Shown piece after piece: positions 8,010 through 16,309 of a stretch of 64,000 nt of DNA. Source of the DNA: Mariniphaga sp. (lineage in GTDB: Bacteria; Bacteroidota; Bacteroidia; Bacteroidales; Prolixibacteraceae). The stretch spans positions 124,001 through 188,000 of the forward strand of contig JAGXGA010000019.1 in the NCBI GenBank assembly GCA_024636975.1, in the 5' to 3' direction. The stretch's first letter is position 1. Each line of letters starts with the position of its first letter. Position numbers and translations under genes: made by a program. Under the pieces are notes generated by a model. The model saw only the letters and a list, made by a program, of their open reading frames with translations. It searched no databases and was not told the DNA's origin.

Positions 8010-9482
8010 TTATTCAATATTTAAAAGTACATAATGTAAACTATTGTCCCCACCGGGATCATCAAATGTAAAATCAGTCGGCAAAGGATAGCATTGTTTT
8101 TTTCCGACAACAATTAATCCAACCGGATGTCTTCCCCCATTTAAATAGTTCACTGTTGCAAACCGCAGGCTTGGCACATTTCCGGCAGGATCAAGTATTG
8201 CCAGCGAAAGAATGTACGTTCCTTCAGGAGCGTTCACCTTAAAATTTCCCTTTACTGTATTTATTTTGGGAGGTTTTTCCCAACTGCAACTGCCTGAAGT
8301 AAGCCAGTTCATATCAGGTGTATATTCCGACCAGTCTTCAACGGCTATCCAGTCGGGGTCAGTCCAATTCTCCCCTGGCAACCAGTTTCTTATATCCGCA
8401 TTGCTAAAGGTTGTTTTCCATACCGGTTTGTGGGTTTCAGCATCAAGCAGTGCGACTTCAACCGGCCAGTTGTAATAAAAGGGAGCTGATCCGGTATTGG
8501 TTACCTCGAATTCAACTTTTAATGAATCGCTTAAAGAGAATCGCACCTCATCGGGAACAAAACGGTACCCAAAGGCTTTCTGGATTTCTGCTGCTCCTTT
8601 AACTGCTTCTTCATTGTTTCGATCATAATCATCGATCCACCGGAGTTGTGTGCAATGAAGCCACCTTATTGAATTAATAACAAAATTGCGGTGTACTTCT
8701 TCAGCTACACTTGCAGTAGGTGAAAGTCCCGGCTGAATGTCACCATTTCCCCAGTCGTAAGCAACTTCGCCACCAACGTAATTCTCCAAATACCGCCCCT
8801 CATTATTCATCTGTCGGATGCTGTTTCCGTGCGGCCACATCTGATCGTAATGTGCCCATGAATCCCAATATACACCGAATGGCTGTGCAGTAAACTCTTC
8901 CCAGTTATGCCTTACTGAAACCTTTTTGTTTTTAAAGGCTTCAGCAAATGCATCACCAACAAGTTTCTGCATCTCTTCGGTTGGTGAAGGGGAATGATGT
9001 TCTCCCCATTGACCAAAGATTCCCATTTCAATAAATGCCACCCTCGGATCATTGTCCCAGCATTCTCCAAGACGCTTTATCAGCCGCACAACTCTTTCCT
9101 GAAACTGTTTACTTGTATAATCATCTTCCTGCATATCTTCCGGCCAGTATCTTCTGTCGCCGCTCCAATGCAGATAAACTCTGGGAATTACTTTTACGTT
9201 ATTATCTTCTATCCCATGCCATTTCCGGTCACAAAATTCTTTTATTCTATCAATGCTGTCAGATTCATTATTTTCCAGTTCATTCCACTGAATATATGTC
9301 TGTGCAGTTGTAGCCCAGGGATGATTGCTAATTCCACGGGTGGTGAACCCTTTCAGTGGATTGCGCAAGGCATGGACATATTCAGCAGGCTTTACCGTTA
9401 TAAATTTTTCTTTCCTGCCTGATGCAGAAAGCAGCAAAAAGCAAATAATGACTGATGAGAATACTTTTAATTTTTCCATCAT
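8010..9482 (-). CDS. Exported DUF4832/DUF4874-type protein
   Basis: A 490-residue product with an N-terminal signal peptide (VIICFLLLSASG). The N-terminal two thirds look like a TIM-barrel glycosidase-like fold (RNPLKGFTTRG, VIPRVYLHW, VAFIEMGIFGQWGEHH, VSVRHNW), matching proteins annotated DUF4832 with an accompanying DUF4874 region. The C-terminal part is beta-rich (VRFSLSDSLKVEFEVTNTG, YILSLAILDP), like a carbohydrate-binding or immunoglobulin-like domain. The E-x-G-x-x-G-Q-W-G-E segment around residue 155 is a good candidate active-site loop. It is monocistronic, with 137 bp to higB and 262 bp to the divergent carotenoid operon. Its biochemical role is not established; a role in extracellular polysaccharide metabolism is an inference. 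Confidence 0.65.
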   Translation of the reverse strand: MMEKLKVFSSVIICFLLLSASGRKEKFITVKPAEYVHALRNPLKGFTTRGISNHPWATTAQTYIQWNELENNESDSIDRIKEFCDRKWHGIEDNNVKVIPRVYLHWSGDRRYWPEDMQEDDYTSKQFQERVVRLIKRLGECWDNDPRVAFIEMGIFGQWGEHHSPSPTEEMQKLVGDAFAEAFKNKKVSVRHNWEEFTAQPFGVYWDSWAHYDQMWPHGNSIRQMNNEGRYLENYVGGEVAYDWGNGDIQPGLSPTASVAEEVHRNFVINSIRWLHCTQLRWIDDYDRNNEEAVKGAAEIQKAFGYRFVPDEVRFSLSDSLKVEFEVTNTGSAPFYYNWPVEVALLDAETHKPVWKTTFSNADIRNWLPGENWTDPDWIAVEDWSEYTPDMNWLTSGSCSWEKPPKINTVKGNFKVNAPEGTYILSLAILDPAGNVPSLRFATVNYLNGGRHPVGLIVVGKKQCYPLPTDFTFDDPGGDNSLHYVLLNIE

Positions 9483-9744
9483 AAGTTGGTTTAAGTTTTA
9501 CTACCTCAACATTTTCATTTAAATACCTGGATATTATAAGATTCCGGGTTTATTAAATCAACAATTAAAATTCAATACCATACATCCTAATTATGTATGA
9601 CTTAAATTTACTCAACTTAAGTTAATTATATTGTTTTTCTTGTTTTCATTCCGTATATTATAATCAAAATGGCAATAACTTCAAATTTATACTAAATAAA
9701 CAGTAATAATAAAAAAAATTAATAACCCAAATTTTGCGTAATAT

Positions 9745-10581
9745 ATGAATCTTTACGATTCAACAGCGGTTAAAATCTCCCGGGTTGTAACAAAAAATTA
9801 CAGCACCTCGTTTTCATTGGCGACAAGCCTACTGGAGAAACAACATCGCGATGCCATATATTCCATTTATGGATTTGTGCGGCTGGCAGATGAAATTGTA
9901 GACACATTTCATGAATACCCAAAGGAGAAGCTGCTTCAAAAAATTGAAAGTGATTTAAAAGAAGCGCTGGCACAGGGCATTTGCATTAACCCGGTATTGC
10001 ATTCCTTTCAGCTGACTGTTAATAAGTACAACATTCCTTATAAATACATACAGGCCTTTCTCGACAGTATGAAAGCCGATCTCATGGTAAAAGAATACAA
10101 CACCAAACGTAAAGCCAATGATTATATATACGGATCGGCAGAGGTGGTAGGCCTGATATGCCTTCGTGTATTTACCGATGGTGATGAAGCACGGTTTAAA
10201 GAGTTAGAGAAACCGGCAATGAAGCTGGGATCTGCCTTTCAAAAAGTGAACTTTTTACGTGACCTGAGAAACGATATCGGAGATTTAGGCCGGATATACT
10301 TTCCCGAAATAGTTAATGGAAATTTGAATGAACAAAATAAAAAAATCATAATTGAAGAAATAGAAGCGGAATTTGATGAAGCATTTAAAGGCATTCAAAA
10401 ACTTCCTCAAGATGTTAAGGTAGCCGTTTTAACAGCTTATTATTACTACAGAATATTGATCTTGAAAATAAAAAATACTCCTGCAGATAAAATTATGGAA
10501 TCGAGAATCAGGATTTCCAATTTTAAAAAAATATATCTCTTAATGAAAGCAAAAGTTGTTTGCCAATTGAATTTATTATGA
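9745..10581 (+). CDS. crtB: Phytoene synthase
   Basis: The 278-residue protein belongs to the squalene/phytoene synthase family and should join two geranylgeranyl diphosphates head to head into phytoene. The first Asp-rich motif is DEIVD at residues 49-53 and the second is in NFLRDLRNDIGD at 169-180, both for magnesium-diphosphate binding. The N-terminal SxxF signature (YSTSFSLA) is also present. It is the first gene of a plus-strand operon in which every later gene starts within a few bases of, or overlaps, the preceding one; its TGA overlaps the idi start as ATGA. The 262 bp upstream are AT-rich and hold the promoter, but I could not pick a confident -7 box. Confidence 0.92.
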   Translation: MNLYDSTAVKISRVVTKNYSTSFSLATSLLEKQHRDAIYSIYGFVRLADEIVDTFHEYPKEKLLQKIESDLKEALAQGICINPVLHSFQLTVNKYNIPYKYIQAFLDSMKADLMVKEYNTKRKANDYIYGSAEVVGLICLRVFTDGDEARFKELEKPAMKLGSAFQKVNFLRDLRNDIGDLGRIYFPEIVNGNLNEQNKKIIIEEIEAEFDEAFKGIQKLPQDVKVAVLTAYYYYRILILKIKNTPADKIMESRIRISNFKKIYLLMKAKVVCQLNLL

Positions 10582-11126
10582 ATCAAATGATGCAGAAATT
10601 AGTAATACTTGTTGATGAAAATGATAATGAAAAAGGGACAATGGAGAAACTGGAGGCTCATAAAAAAGCAATCCTCCACAGGGCAATATCCGTTTTTATA
10701 TGCAATTCCAGGGGCGAATGGCTTTTACAACGACGCGCATTAAACAAATACCATTCAAACGGCTTATGGACGAATGCCTGCTGTAGTCATCCCATCCCGG
10801 GAGAAACGAGTTTGGATGCTGCCAATCGCAGGTTAATTGAGGAAATGGGGTTAGAAACATCTCTTAAGGAAATATTTCATTTTACCTATAAAGCAGAACT
10901 GGACAATGAACTGACCGAGCATGAACTCGACCATGTTTTTTTGGGAATAACCGATGACGATCCGGTAATAAATACTGAAGAGGTAAATGATTGGAAACAT
11001 ATTTCGTACAAACAATTGCAAAATGAAATATATAAGGTACCTGAACAATATACTGTTTGGTTCAGGATGATCTTCCAACGTGTCAACAAGTACGTAAAGC
11101 ATTATATTTCAGCAGAAAAAATATAA
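10578..11126 (+). CDS. idi: Isopentenyl-diphosphate delta-isomerase, type 1 (Nudix)
   Basis: I place the start at ATG 10578, which overlaps the crtB stop by 4 bp; a TTG further upstream is less likely. The 182-residue product is a type I IPP isomerase that interconverts isopentenyl and dimethylallyl diphosphate. It shows the active-site Cys in TNACCSHP (Cys69 corresponds to Cys67 of the E. coli enzyme), a Nudix-like box GETSLDAANRRLIEEMG and the metal-binding glutamates of ELTEHELDHVF. Its place between phytoene synthase and a carotenoid hydratase shows that it supplies prenyl precursors to this pathway; the MEP enzyme gene dxr lies about 12 kb away in the same window. Confidence 0.93.
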   Translation: MNQMMQKLVILVDENDNEKGTMEKLEAHKKAILHRAISVFICNSRGEWLLQRRALNKYHSNGLWTNACCSHPIPGETSLDAANRRLIEEMGLETSLKEIFHFTYKAELDNELTEHELDHVFLGITDDDPVINTEEVNDWKHISYKQLQNEIYKVPEQYTVWFRMIFQRVNKYVKHYISAEKI

Positions 11127-11190
11127 TGTTTACTCTCCACAACTTATCATTTCAATTCAATTGAACTATAACATTCCATCAGAAAATCAG

Positions 11191-11853
11191 ATGCAGCCAC
11201 TAAATAAAATACAGGTTTTCCTGAAGCGGAATACCAAAAACATTAAGGGATTCTTCCTTCTTTTTTATGCTGTTGGTGTAGCTGGCTTGATATATTCCAA
11301 TACTTTCCAGTTGTTTATTCAACTCATCCCTTTTGCCCTGTTGCTTAGTATTGTGGCACTTGCATTTTCTCACGGAACATTTACTCAAAAACAGCTGATT
11401 GTATTCATTGTCATCTATCTTTTGGGATTTCTTGTTGAGATGGTGGGTGTAAATACAGGAATAATTTTCGGACCGTATAATTACGGCGACAGCCTGGGGT
11501 TCAAACTGTATAACACCCCGCTTATAATAGGATTAAACTGGCTGCTGCTGGTCTATGTTACAGCTTCAGTAATGGAAAATACCAGGTTACATCCTGCGGT
11601 CAAGGTTGTTTCAGGTTCAATTTTAATGCTGGGTTACGATATTGTTCTTGAACAGGTTGCACCTGTGCTGGATATGTGGTACTGGCATACAGGTAATGTT
11701 CCTGTACAAAATTACCTGTCGTGGTTTGTACTTGCTATTCTGTTTCATACGCTAATAAGAATGTTTAATGTAAATACCCAAAACAAGCTGGGCCCATTCC
11801 TGTTTGTATGCCAGACGGTCTTTTTTTTAATATTACTCATCTTCATTATTTAG
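11191..11853 (+). CDS. cruF: CruF-like carotenoid 1',2'-hydratase family membrane protein (PF04240)
   Basis: A polytopic membrane protein of 220 residues from ATG 11191 (a TTG at 11161 would add ten residues). It has about six or seven hydrophobic segments and the family's conserved stretches: GVNTGIIFGPYNYGD, TPLIIGLNWLLLVY, DIVLEQVAPVLDMWYW. This family contains CruF and archaeal bisanhydrobacterioruberin hydratases, which add water across the terminal double bond of an acyclic psi end to give a tertiary 1'-hydroxyl. The context between idi and an acyltransferase/glycosyltransferase pair fits: the hydroxylated end is a prerequisite for sugar attachment. Membership of the family is clear; the exact substrate is inferred. 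Confidence 0.82.
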   Translation: MQPLNKIQVFLKRNTKNIKGFFLLFYAVGVAGLIYSNTFQLFIQLIPFALLLSIVALAFSHGTFTQKQLIVFIVIYLLGFLVEMVGVNTGIIFGPYNYGDSLGFKLYNTPLIIGLNWLLLVYVTASVMENTRLHPAVKVVSGSILMLGYDIVLEQVAPVLDMWYWHTGNVPVQNYLSWFVLAILFHTLIRMFNVNTQNKLGPFLFVCQTVFFLILLIFII

Positions 11854-11857
11854 TCAC

Positions 11858-12478
11858 ATGATCTTAAAAGGGAAACATCATTTTCTGCTGGATCCGTTTT
11901 TCAGAAAGTACGTGATCTGGAAAATGCACAGGAATTTTCATTCTGTAAAAATCATGGGGCATATTAATGACAGGGATTTACCGATTCTTTTAATTTGCAA
12001 TCATATAAGCTGGTGGGATGGAATCTGGGCATTACATGTAAATCAAACCCTTTTCCGCAGAAAGTATTTCTTTATGATGCTTGAGGAGCAGCTCCGCAAA
12101 AACTGGTTCCTGAATTATGCCGGTGGCTATTCCATAACAAGAAATACCAGGGGTGTTGTGGAATCCATCGATTATACACTGGAATTGCTGAAGAACAAAA
12201 AGAATATGGTACTGCTTTTTCCCCAGGGTGAAATAGAAAGCATGCATAAGAAGCAGTTTAATTTCATGAAAGGAATTAAACATATATTACAGCGTAGAAA
12301 AAATGATGTACAGGTACTGTTTCTTGCTAATTTTGTAGATTATCATGAAAAGGATAAGCCTGCGGTTTATTGCTATCTGCATGAATATACAGGAGGCATT
12401 AAGCTGACAGAAATTGAGGATGATTACAATAAGTTCTACGGCAAATGCCTTTCGAAACAAATAACAATTAAAGTTTAG
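11858..12478 (+). CDS. PlsC-like acyltransferase in the carotenoid operon
   Basis: This 206-residue protein is a lysophospholipid acyltransferase (LPLAT/PlsC) homologue. It shows the catalytic HX4D motif in CNHISWWDG (His49, Asp54) and the acceptor-binding FPQGE block at 121-125. It starts 4 bp after cruF and ends 1 bp before the glycosyltransferase, so it is translated with the carotenoid genes. Ordinary PlsC makes phosphatidic acid, but in this position the likely acceptor is the sugar of a carotenoid glycoside, as acyltransferases do in staphyloxanthin-type pathways. That assignment rests on context; a housekeeping phospholipid role cannot be excluded from sequence alone. No signal peptide and no clear membrane span are visible. 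Confidence 0.8.
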   Translation: MILKGKHHFLLDPFFRKYVIWKMHRNFHSVKIMGHINDRDLPILLICNHISWWDGIWALHVNQTLFRRKYFFMMLEEQLRKNWFLNYAGGYSITRNTRGVVESIDYTLELLKNKKNMVLLFPQGEIESMHKKQFNFMKGIKHILQRRKNDVQVLFLANFVDYHEKDKPAVYCYLHEYTGGIKLTEIEDDYNKFYGKCLSKQITIKV

Positions 12479-12479
12479 A

Positions 12480-13571
12480 ATGATTTACGCAGGATTTTTT
12501 ATATTATTTTTCACTACTGTTCAATTGCTTGTTGCCCTTGTAAACCTGATATTTTCACAACCCTTACCAGGGAACAGAAGGCCATTGAATGAACTGATCT
12601 CAGTACTTATTCCTGCAAGAAATGAAGAAAAAAATATTGGGTACCTGCTAAGTGATATTAAGAAGCAGGAATATCAGAACCTGGAAATTATTGTATTTAA
12701 CGACCAATCGACCGATGACACGGAACGGATTATAAAAATGTTTGCTGAAAATGATAAGCGTATTAAATATATAAATTCACCAGAATTGCCTGATGGCTGG
12801 GTTGGAAAGAATTATGCATGCCATTCATTAGCCAAAAAAGCAAAAGGAAAATATTTGCTGTTTCTCGATGCGGATGTAAGAATCAAAGGCAGTATTATTA
12901 AAAGAATGTTGATGTACTCACAACAATACAAATTAACACTGCTTACTATTTTTCCCATACAGACTATGAGAACGCCGGGAGAAAAAATGACGGTTCCCAA
13001 CATGAACTACATTTTATTATCGTTGCTGCCTCTTATCATGGTAAGGAAAAGCAGTTTCCCATCGCTGGCAGCTGCCAACGGTCAATGCATGTTTTTTTTG
13101 ACTGACGATTACAAAAGTATATTTCCACATGAACTATTAAAAACCAAAATGGTGGAGGACATCCAAATTGCAAAACTGTTGAAGGACGGAAAGAAAAAGA
13201 TGGCTTGTTTGACCGGGAAACCTGAAATTTCGTGTCGTATGTATAACAATTACGCAGAAGCAGTAAATGGATTTTCAAAAAACGTGATAATGTTCTTCAA
13301 TAACTCATTCTTGTTGGCTGTTCTTTTCTGGCTGATTACCACTTTTGGATTTATTATTATTTATTATTCCTTCCCGCTTTCAATTTTTCTAGTCTATCTC
13401 TCAGTCCTGATTTTAACCAGAATAATTATTTCTGTAATAAGCAGACAACCTGTACTTCTGAACCTGGTGCTGGCAATTCCCCAGCAGCTGACCATTGGCG
13501 TATTTATTTTCAGGGCAATGACCAATAAATTAAATAAACAACACACATGGAAAGGCCGAAACATATCATAG
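12480..13571 (+). CDS. Membrane GT2 glycosyltransferase, probable carotenoid glycosyltransferase
   Basis: The protein has 363 residues with an N-terminal membrane segment, a GT-A domain and at least two C-terminal membrane spans (about 270-330). The nucleotide-sugar site is visible as VLIPARNEEKN near 42-52, VFNDQSTDD near 72-80 and the metal-binding LFLDADVR with Asp130 and Asp132. EDIQIAK around 220 fits the catalytic ED. The family includes CruC/CrtQ-type enzymes that glycosylate carotenoids from the membrane face. Between the acyltransferase and the desaturase it most plausibly attaches a hexose to the hydroxyl created by the CruF-like hydratase. The next gene starts inside its last 25 bp, so the two are translationally coupled. 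Confidence 0.85.
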   Translation: MIYAGFFILFFTTVQLLVALVNLIFSQPLPGNRRPLNELISVLIPARNEEKNIGYLLSDIKKQEYQNLEIIVFNDQSTDDTERIIKMFAENDKRIKYINSPELPDGWVGKNYACHSLAKKAKGKYLLFLDADVRIKGSIIKRMLMYSQQYKLTLLTIFPIQTMRTPGEKMTVPNMNYILLSLLPLIMVRKSSFPSLAAANGQCMFFLTDDYKSIFPHELLKTKMVEDIQIAKLLKDGKKKMACLTGKPEISCRMYNNYAEAVNGFSKNVIMFFNNSFLLAVLFWLITTFGFIIIYYSFPLSIFLVYLSVLILTRIIISVISRQPVLLNLVLAIPQQLTIGVFIFRAMTNKLNKQHTWKGRNIS

Positions 13572-14293
13572 TATCCATTATTCTTATGTCAGTTACAATT
13601 GCACCTGCTTTGGCTTCCCGGAAGACCGAAATTTATAAAGCATATATTGGCAACAAAATGGACCGGTGGCAAAACATCATTGACAAGATGGAGCAGGAAA
13701 AAACAAATGAAGAGGATTTCCTGGTTCAACTGGTAAACTTTCAGTATGGTTATATCGGATATTGTATTGGCAATGACAAAACAGAACTGGCAAAGGAATA
13801 TCTTGAGAAGGCTGAAAAGAATTTAAAATTGCTGTCCAATGAAGATGCAAATCCTTCGGTAATCCATGCATATGAATCGGCATTTTATGGCTTTAAAATA
13901 GGCTTCAACAGGTTAAGGGCGCCGTTTTACGGACCACGGAGCATAAAACATGCCGAACTGGCTATTGAACAGGATAAGGAAAATCCACTGGGTTACATAC
14001 AATATGGAAACAGCCAGTTTTACATGCCCCCGATATTTGGAGGTTCGAAAGAAGAGGCCATAAAATACTTCCTAAAAGCACAGCAATTAATGGAGCAGGA
14101 TTCTGAAAGGATTCGAAACGACTGGAATTACCTTAGTCTGCTGACGCTCATCGCCCAGTCATTTGAGGAAATGAAACAATATAAACAGGCACAGGATTAT
14201 TATGAAAAGATATTAAAAATTGAACCGGACTTTTCATGGGTAAAGGATGAACTTTATCCTTCATTATTACAAAAAGTGAATAACCAGCAATGA
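13547..14293 (+). CDS. Exported TPR-like protein embedded in the carotenoid operon
   Basis: A 248-residue protein with an N-terminal signal-like segment (IIVSIILMSVTIAPALA). The remainder is helical with TPR-like pairs, clearest in NPLGYIQYGNSQFYMPP, EAIKYFLKAQQLM and QAQDYYEKILKIEPDFS at the C-terminus. It overlaps the glycosyltransferase end by 25 bp and the crtI start by 4 bp (ATGA), so it is firmly part of the operon. No enzymatic motif is visible. It may be a periplasmic or membrane-associated scaffold for late pigment assembly or placement, but that is inference; I do not know of an assigned role for such a protein in carotenoid synthesis. Confidence 0.72.
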   Translation: MERPKHIIVSIILMSVTIAPALASRKTEIYKAYIGNKMDRWQNIIDKMEQEKTNEEDFLVQLVNFQYGYIGYCIGNDKTELAKEYLEKAEKNLKLLSNEDANPSVIHAYESAFYGFKIGFNRLRAPFYGPRSIKHAELAIEQDKENPLGYIQYGNSQFYMPPIFGGSKEEAIKYFLKAQQLMEQDSERIRNDWNYLSLLTLIAQSFEEMKQYKQAQDYYEKILKIEPDFSWVKDELYPSLLQKVNNQQ

Positions 14294-15774
14294 AGAAAAA
14301 AGTATTGATAGCAGGGGCAGGATTAGGCGGATTGGCCACAGGATTGCGCCTTGCAAAAAAGGGATTCGACGTGGAGATGGTAGAAAAAAACAGTCAGGCC
14401 GGTGGCAGGCTGAACCAAATTAAAAAAGACGGTTTCACATTCGATACAGGCCCAAGCTTCTTTAGCATGTCGTACGAATTTGAGGATTTTGCCAAAGACT
14501 GTAATATTCGTCTGCCGTTTGAATACATAGAACTTGATCCGCTATATACTGTCAATTTCAGCGGAAGTCCTAAAACTTATTTCTTATATAAGGATATTGA
14601 TAAACTTGCTGAGCAATTTACCGACATTGAACCCAATTTCAAAGAGAAGTTTGAAAGATACATGAAAAAATCGGGAGCTCTTTTTCATGACACGGTTGAT
14701 CTGGTCATTAAAAACAATTTCGATTCACTGGCTGCCTATGTTATAACACTGATGCAGGTCAATCCTGCTCATCTGCCAGTCCTTTTTAAAAGTTTTTATG
14801 CACATGTAAAAGCACATTTTTCCTCCCAGGAGGCAAGGCAAATAATTTCACTGGTGGCTTTTTTCCTGGGCCGCACTCCCTTCGATACTATGGCTATTTA
14901 CAGCCTGCTTTCCTATACCGAATTCAAACACGATGGGTACTACAATGTAAAGGGCGGTATGTATAAAATCGTGGAGGGGCTAGTACATGAACTGCAAAAA
15001 GAGAATGTGAATATCCGGTATAATACGGAGGTGGTTGATTTTGTTGAAAAAGACGGAAAGCTTGATTATTTCCTGGATCAGAACAATCAGAAACTTAAAG
15101 CAGATATCTACCTTGTTAATGCAGATGCAGCATGGTTCAGAGGAAAGATTTTTAACCGGGAGAAGTACTCTGAGAAAAGACTGGCTAAAATGAGCTGGAC
15201 TATGGGTTATCTCACTTTCTACATTGGGCTGAAATGTAAGCTTCCGCAGGTAAATCACCATAATTATTTCCTGGGCAATAATTTTGAAGAATATGCAAAA
15301 AATGTAATGAAGCACCCTGATTCCCTACAGAAACCTTATTACTATGTCAATGTTTTGTCGAAATACAATTCGGATTGTGCTCCCGATGGTTGTGAAAGCC
15401 TCTTTTTTGTCTGCCCTGTACCCAATCTGTATTTTAAGGAAAACTGGGACGATAAGGAAGAAATTACCAACAGTATCATTTCCGATTTTTCAAAACGGAT
15501 AGGTAAAGACATTTTCCCTGAAATAATATCAAAAACAATTTACACACCTATAGAGTGGCGCGATCAATTCAACCTGAACTACGGAAGTGGATTAGGACTT
15601 TCGCACACCATGAGTCAGATAGGGGCATTACGGCCAGCCAATTTCGATGAAAAATACAGCAATGTGTTTTATGTGGGGGCTTCAACTGCTCCCGGGGCAG
15701 GACTTCCAATGGCAATCATCAGCTCGAAACTTGTTACCAAACGAATTGAAAAATATGCCCTTAAGCAGAAATAA
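14290..15774 (+). CDS. crtI: CrtI-type phytoene desaturase
   Basis: The 494-residue flavoprotein starts with the dinucleotide-binding fold GAGLGGLATGLRLAKKG (G9-G14), an FAD ribose-binding Glu in VEMVEKNS and the GGRLNQI block. Near the C-terminus NVFYVGAS and GAGLPMAI form the bacterial-type phytoene dehydrogenase signature. It should oxidise phytoene stepwise towards lycopene or a related polyene in or at the membrane. It is the only desaturase in the operon. Neighbouring genes overlap on both sides: the TPR gene by 4 bp and the RNase H-like gene by 20 bp. No lycopene cyclase, ketolase or hydroxylase gene is found nearby, which matters for predicting the end product. Confidence 0.93.
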   Translation: MKKKVLIAGAGLGGLATGLRLAKKGFDVEMVEKNSQAGGRLNQIKKDGFTFDTGPSFFSMSYEFEDFAKDCNIRLPFEYIELDPLYTVNFSGSPKTYFLYKDIDKLAEQFTDIEPNFKEKFERYMKKSGALFHDTVDLVIKNNFDSLAAYVITLMQVNPAHLPVLFKSFYAHVKAHFSSQEARQIISLVAFFLGRTPFDTMAIYSLLSYTEFKHDGYYNVKGGMYKIVEGLVHELQKENVNIRYNTEVVDFVEKDGKLDYFLDQNNQKLKADIYLVNADAAWFRGKIFNREKYSEKRLAKMSWTMGYLTFYIGLKCKLPQVNHHNYFLGNNFEEYAKNVMKHPDSLQKPYYYVNVLSKYNSDCAPDGCESLFFVCPVPNLYFKENWDDKEEITNSIISDFSKRIGKDIFPEIISKTIYTPIEWRDQFNLNYGSGLGLSHTMSQIGALRPANFDEKYSNVFYVGASTAPGAGLPMAIISSKLVTKRIEKYALKQK

Positions 15775-16261
15775 ACAGGTCATTAAAGATCCTATAAGGT
15801 TGTTTACAGATGGCAGTGTTGATATTAAAACTGGCATTGGTTATGGCGCATACCTGGTTGTAACAGACCGGGATTTTTCTTCTGATGAGATAAAAAAACA
15901 GGTAAAGGTCAGGCAATTTGAGAATACATCCTCTACGCGCCTGGAACTTGAAACTTTACTTTGGGCATTAAGTAACATTCCTCCTGAAATACACAACATA
16001 ATGATTTATACTGATTCACAAAACATTATAGGATTGCCGGGAAGGAGAAAGCGCTTTGAACAAAATGATTACCATTCGAAAAACAACCGGCTCATGAACA
16101 ATCATGATTTGTACAGGGAGTTCTTCAGAGTAACTGATCAATATGATTTTGAATTAATAAAGGCAAAAGGCCACCAGCCAACGCATCGAAAAGATGAAAT
16201 ACACCGTCTTTTTTCACTTGTAGATAAAGCATCGCGGAATGCCCTGAGAAAAAACATTTAA
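15755..16261 (+). CDS. RNase H-like protein, last gene of the carotenoid operon
   Basis: I choose ATG 15755, inside the last 20 bp of crtI; a longer frame back to 15647 would lie entirely over crtI. The 168-residue product has an RNase H fold with all four acidic residues: Asp19 (RLFTDGSVD), Glu64 (TRLELETL), Asp87 (IYTDSQN) and Asp157 (FSLVDKAS), plus His140 in KAKGH. It should therefore be able to cleave RNA of RNA-DNA hybrids. It is distinct from the canonical rnhA at 27835 and lacks the NPGPGG and NNRMEL sequences. A functional link with carotenoids is not obvious; co-transcription with crtI may be incidental. Confidence 0.8.
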   Translation: MPLSRNKQVIKDPIRLFTDGSVDIKTGIGYGAYLVVTDRDFSSDEIKKQVKVRQFENTSSTRLELETLLWALSNIPPEIHNIMIYTDSQNIIGLPGRRKRFEQNDYHSKNNRLMNNHDLYREFFRVTDQYDFELIKAKGHQPTHRKDEIHRLFSLVDKASRNALRKNI

Positions 16262-16309
16262 GATTTCAATTACATAATCCCTGTGATTACCCTTGATTCT
16301 TTTAAAATC

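Noticed and set aside
9614-9623. AACTTAAGTT palindrome upstream of crtB as an operator
   Set aside because: A 10-bp palindrome in AT-rich DNA is expected by chance, and no partner site or regulator gene is nearby.
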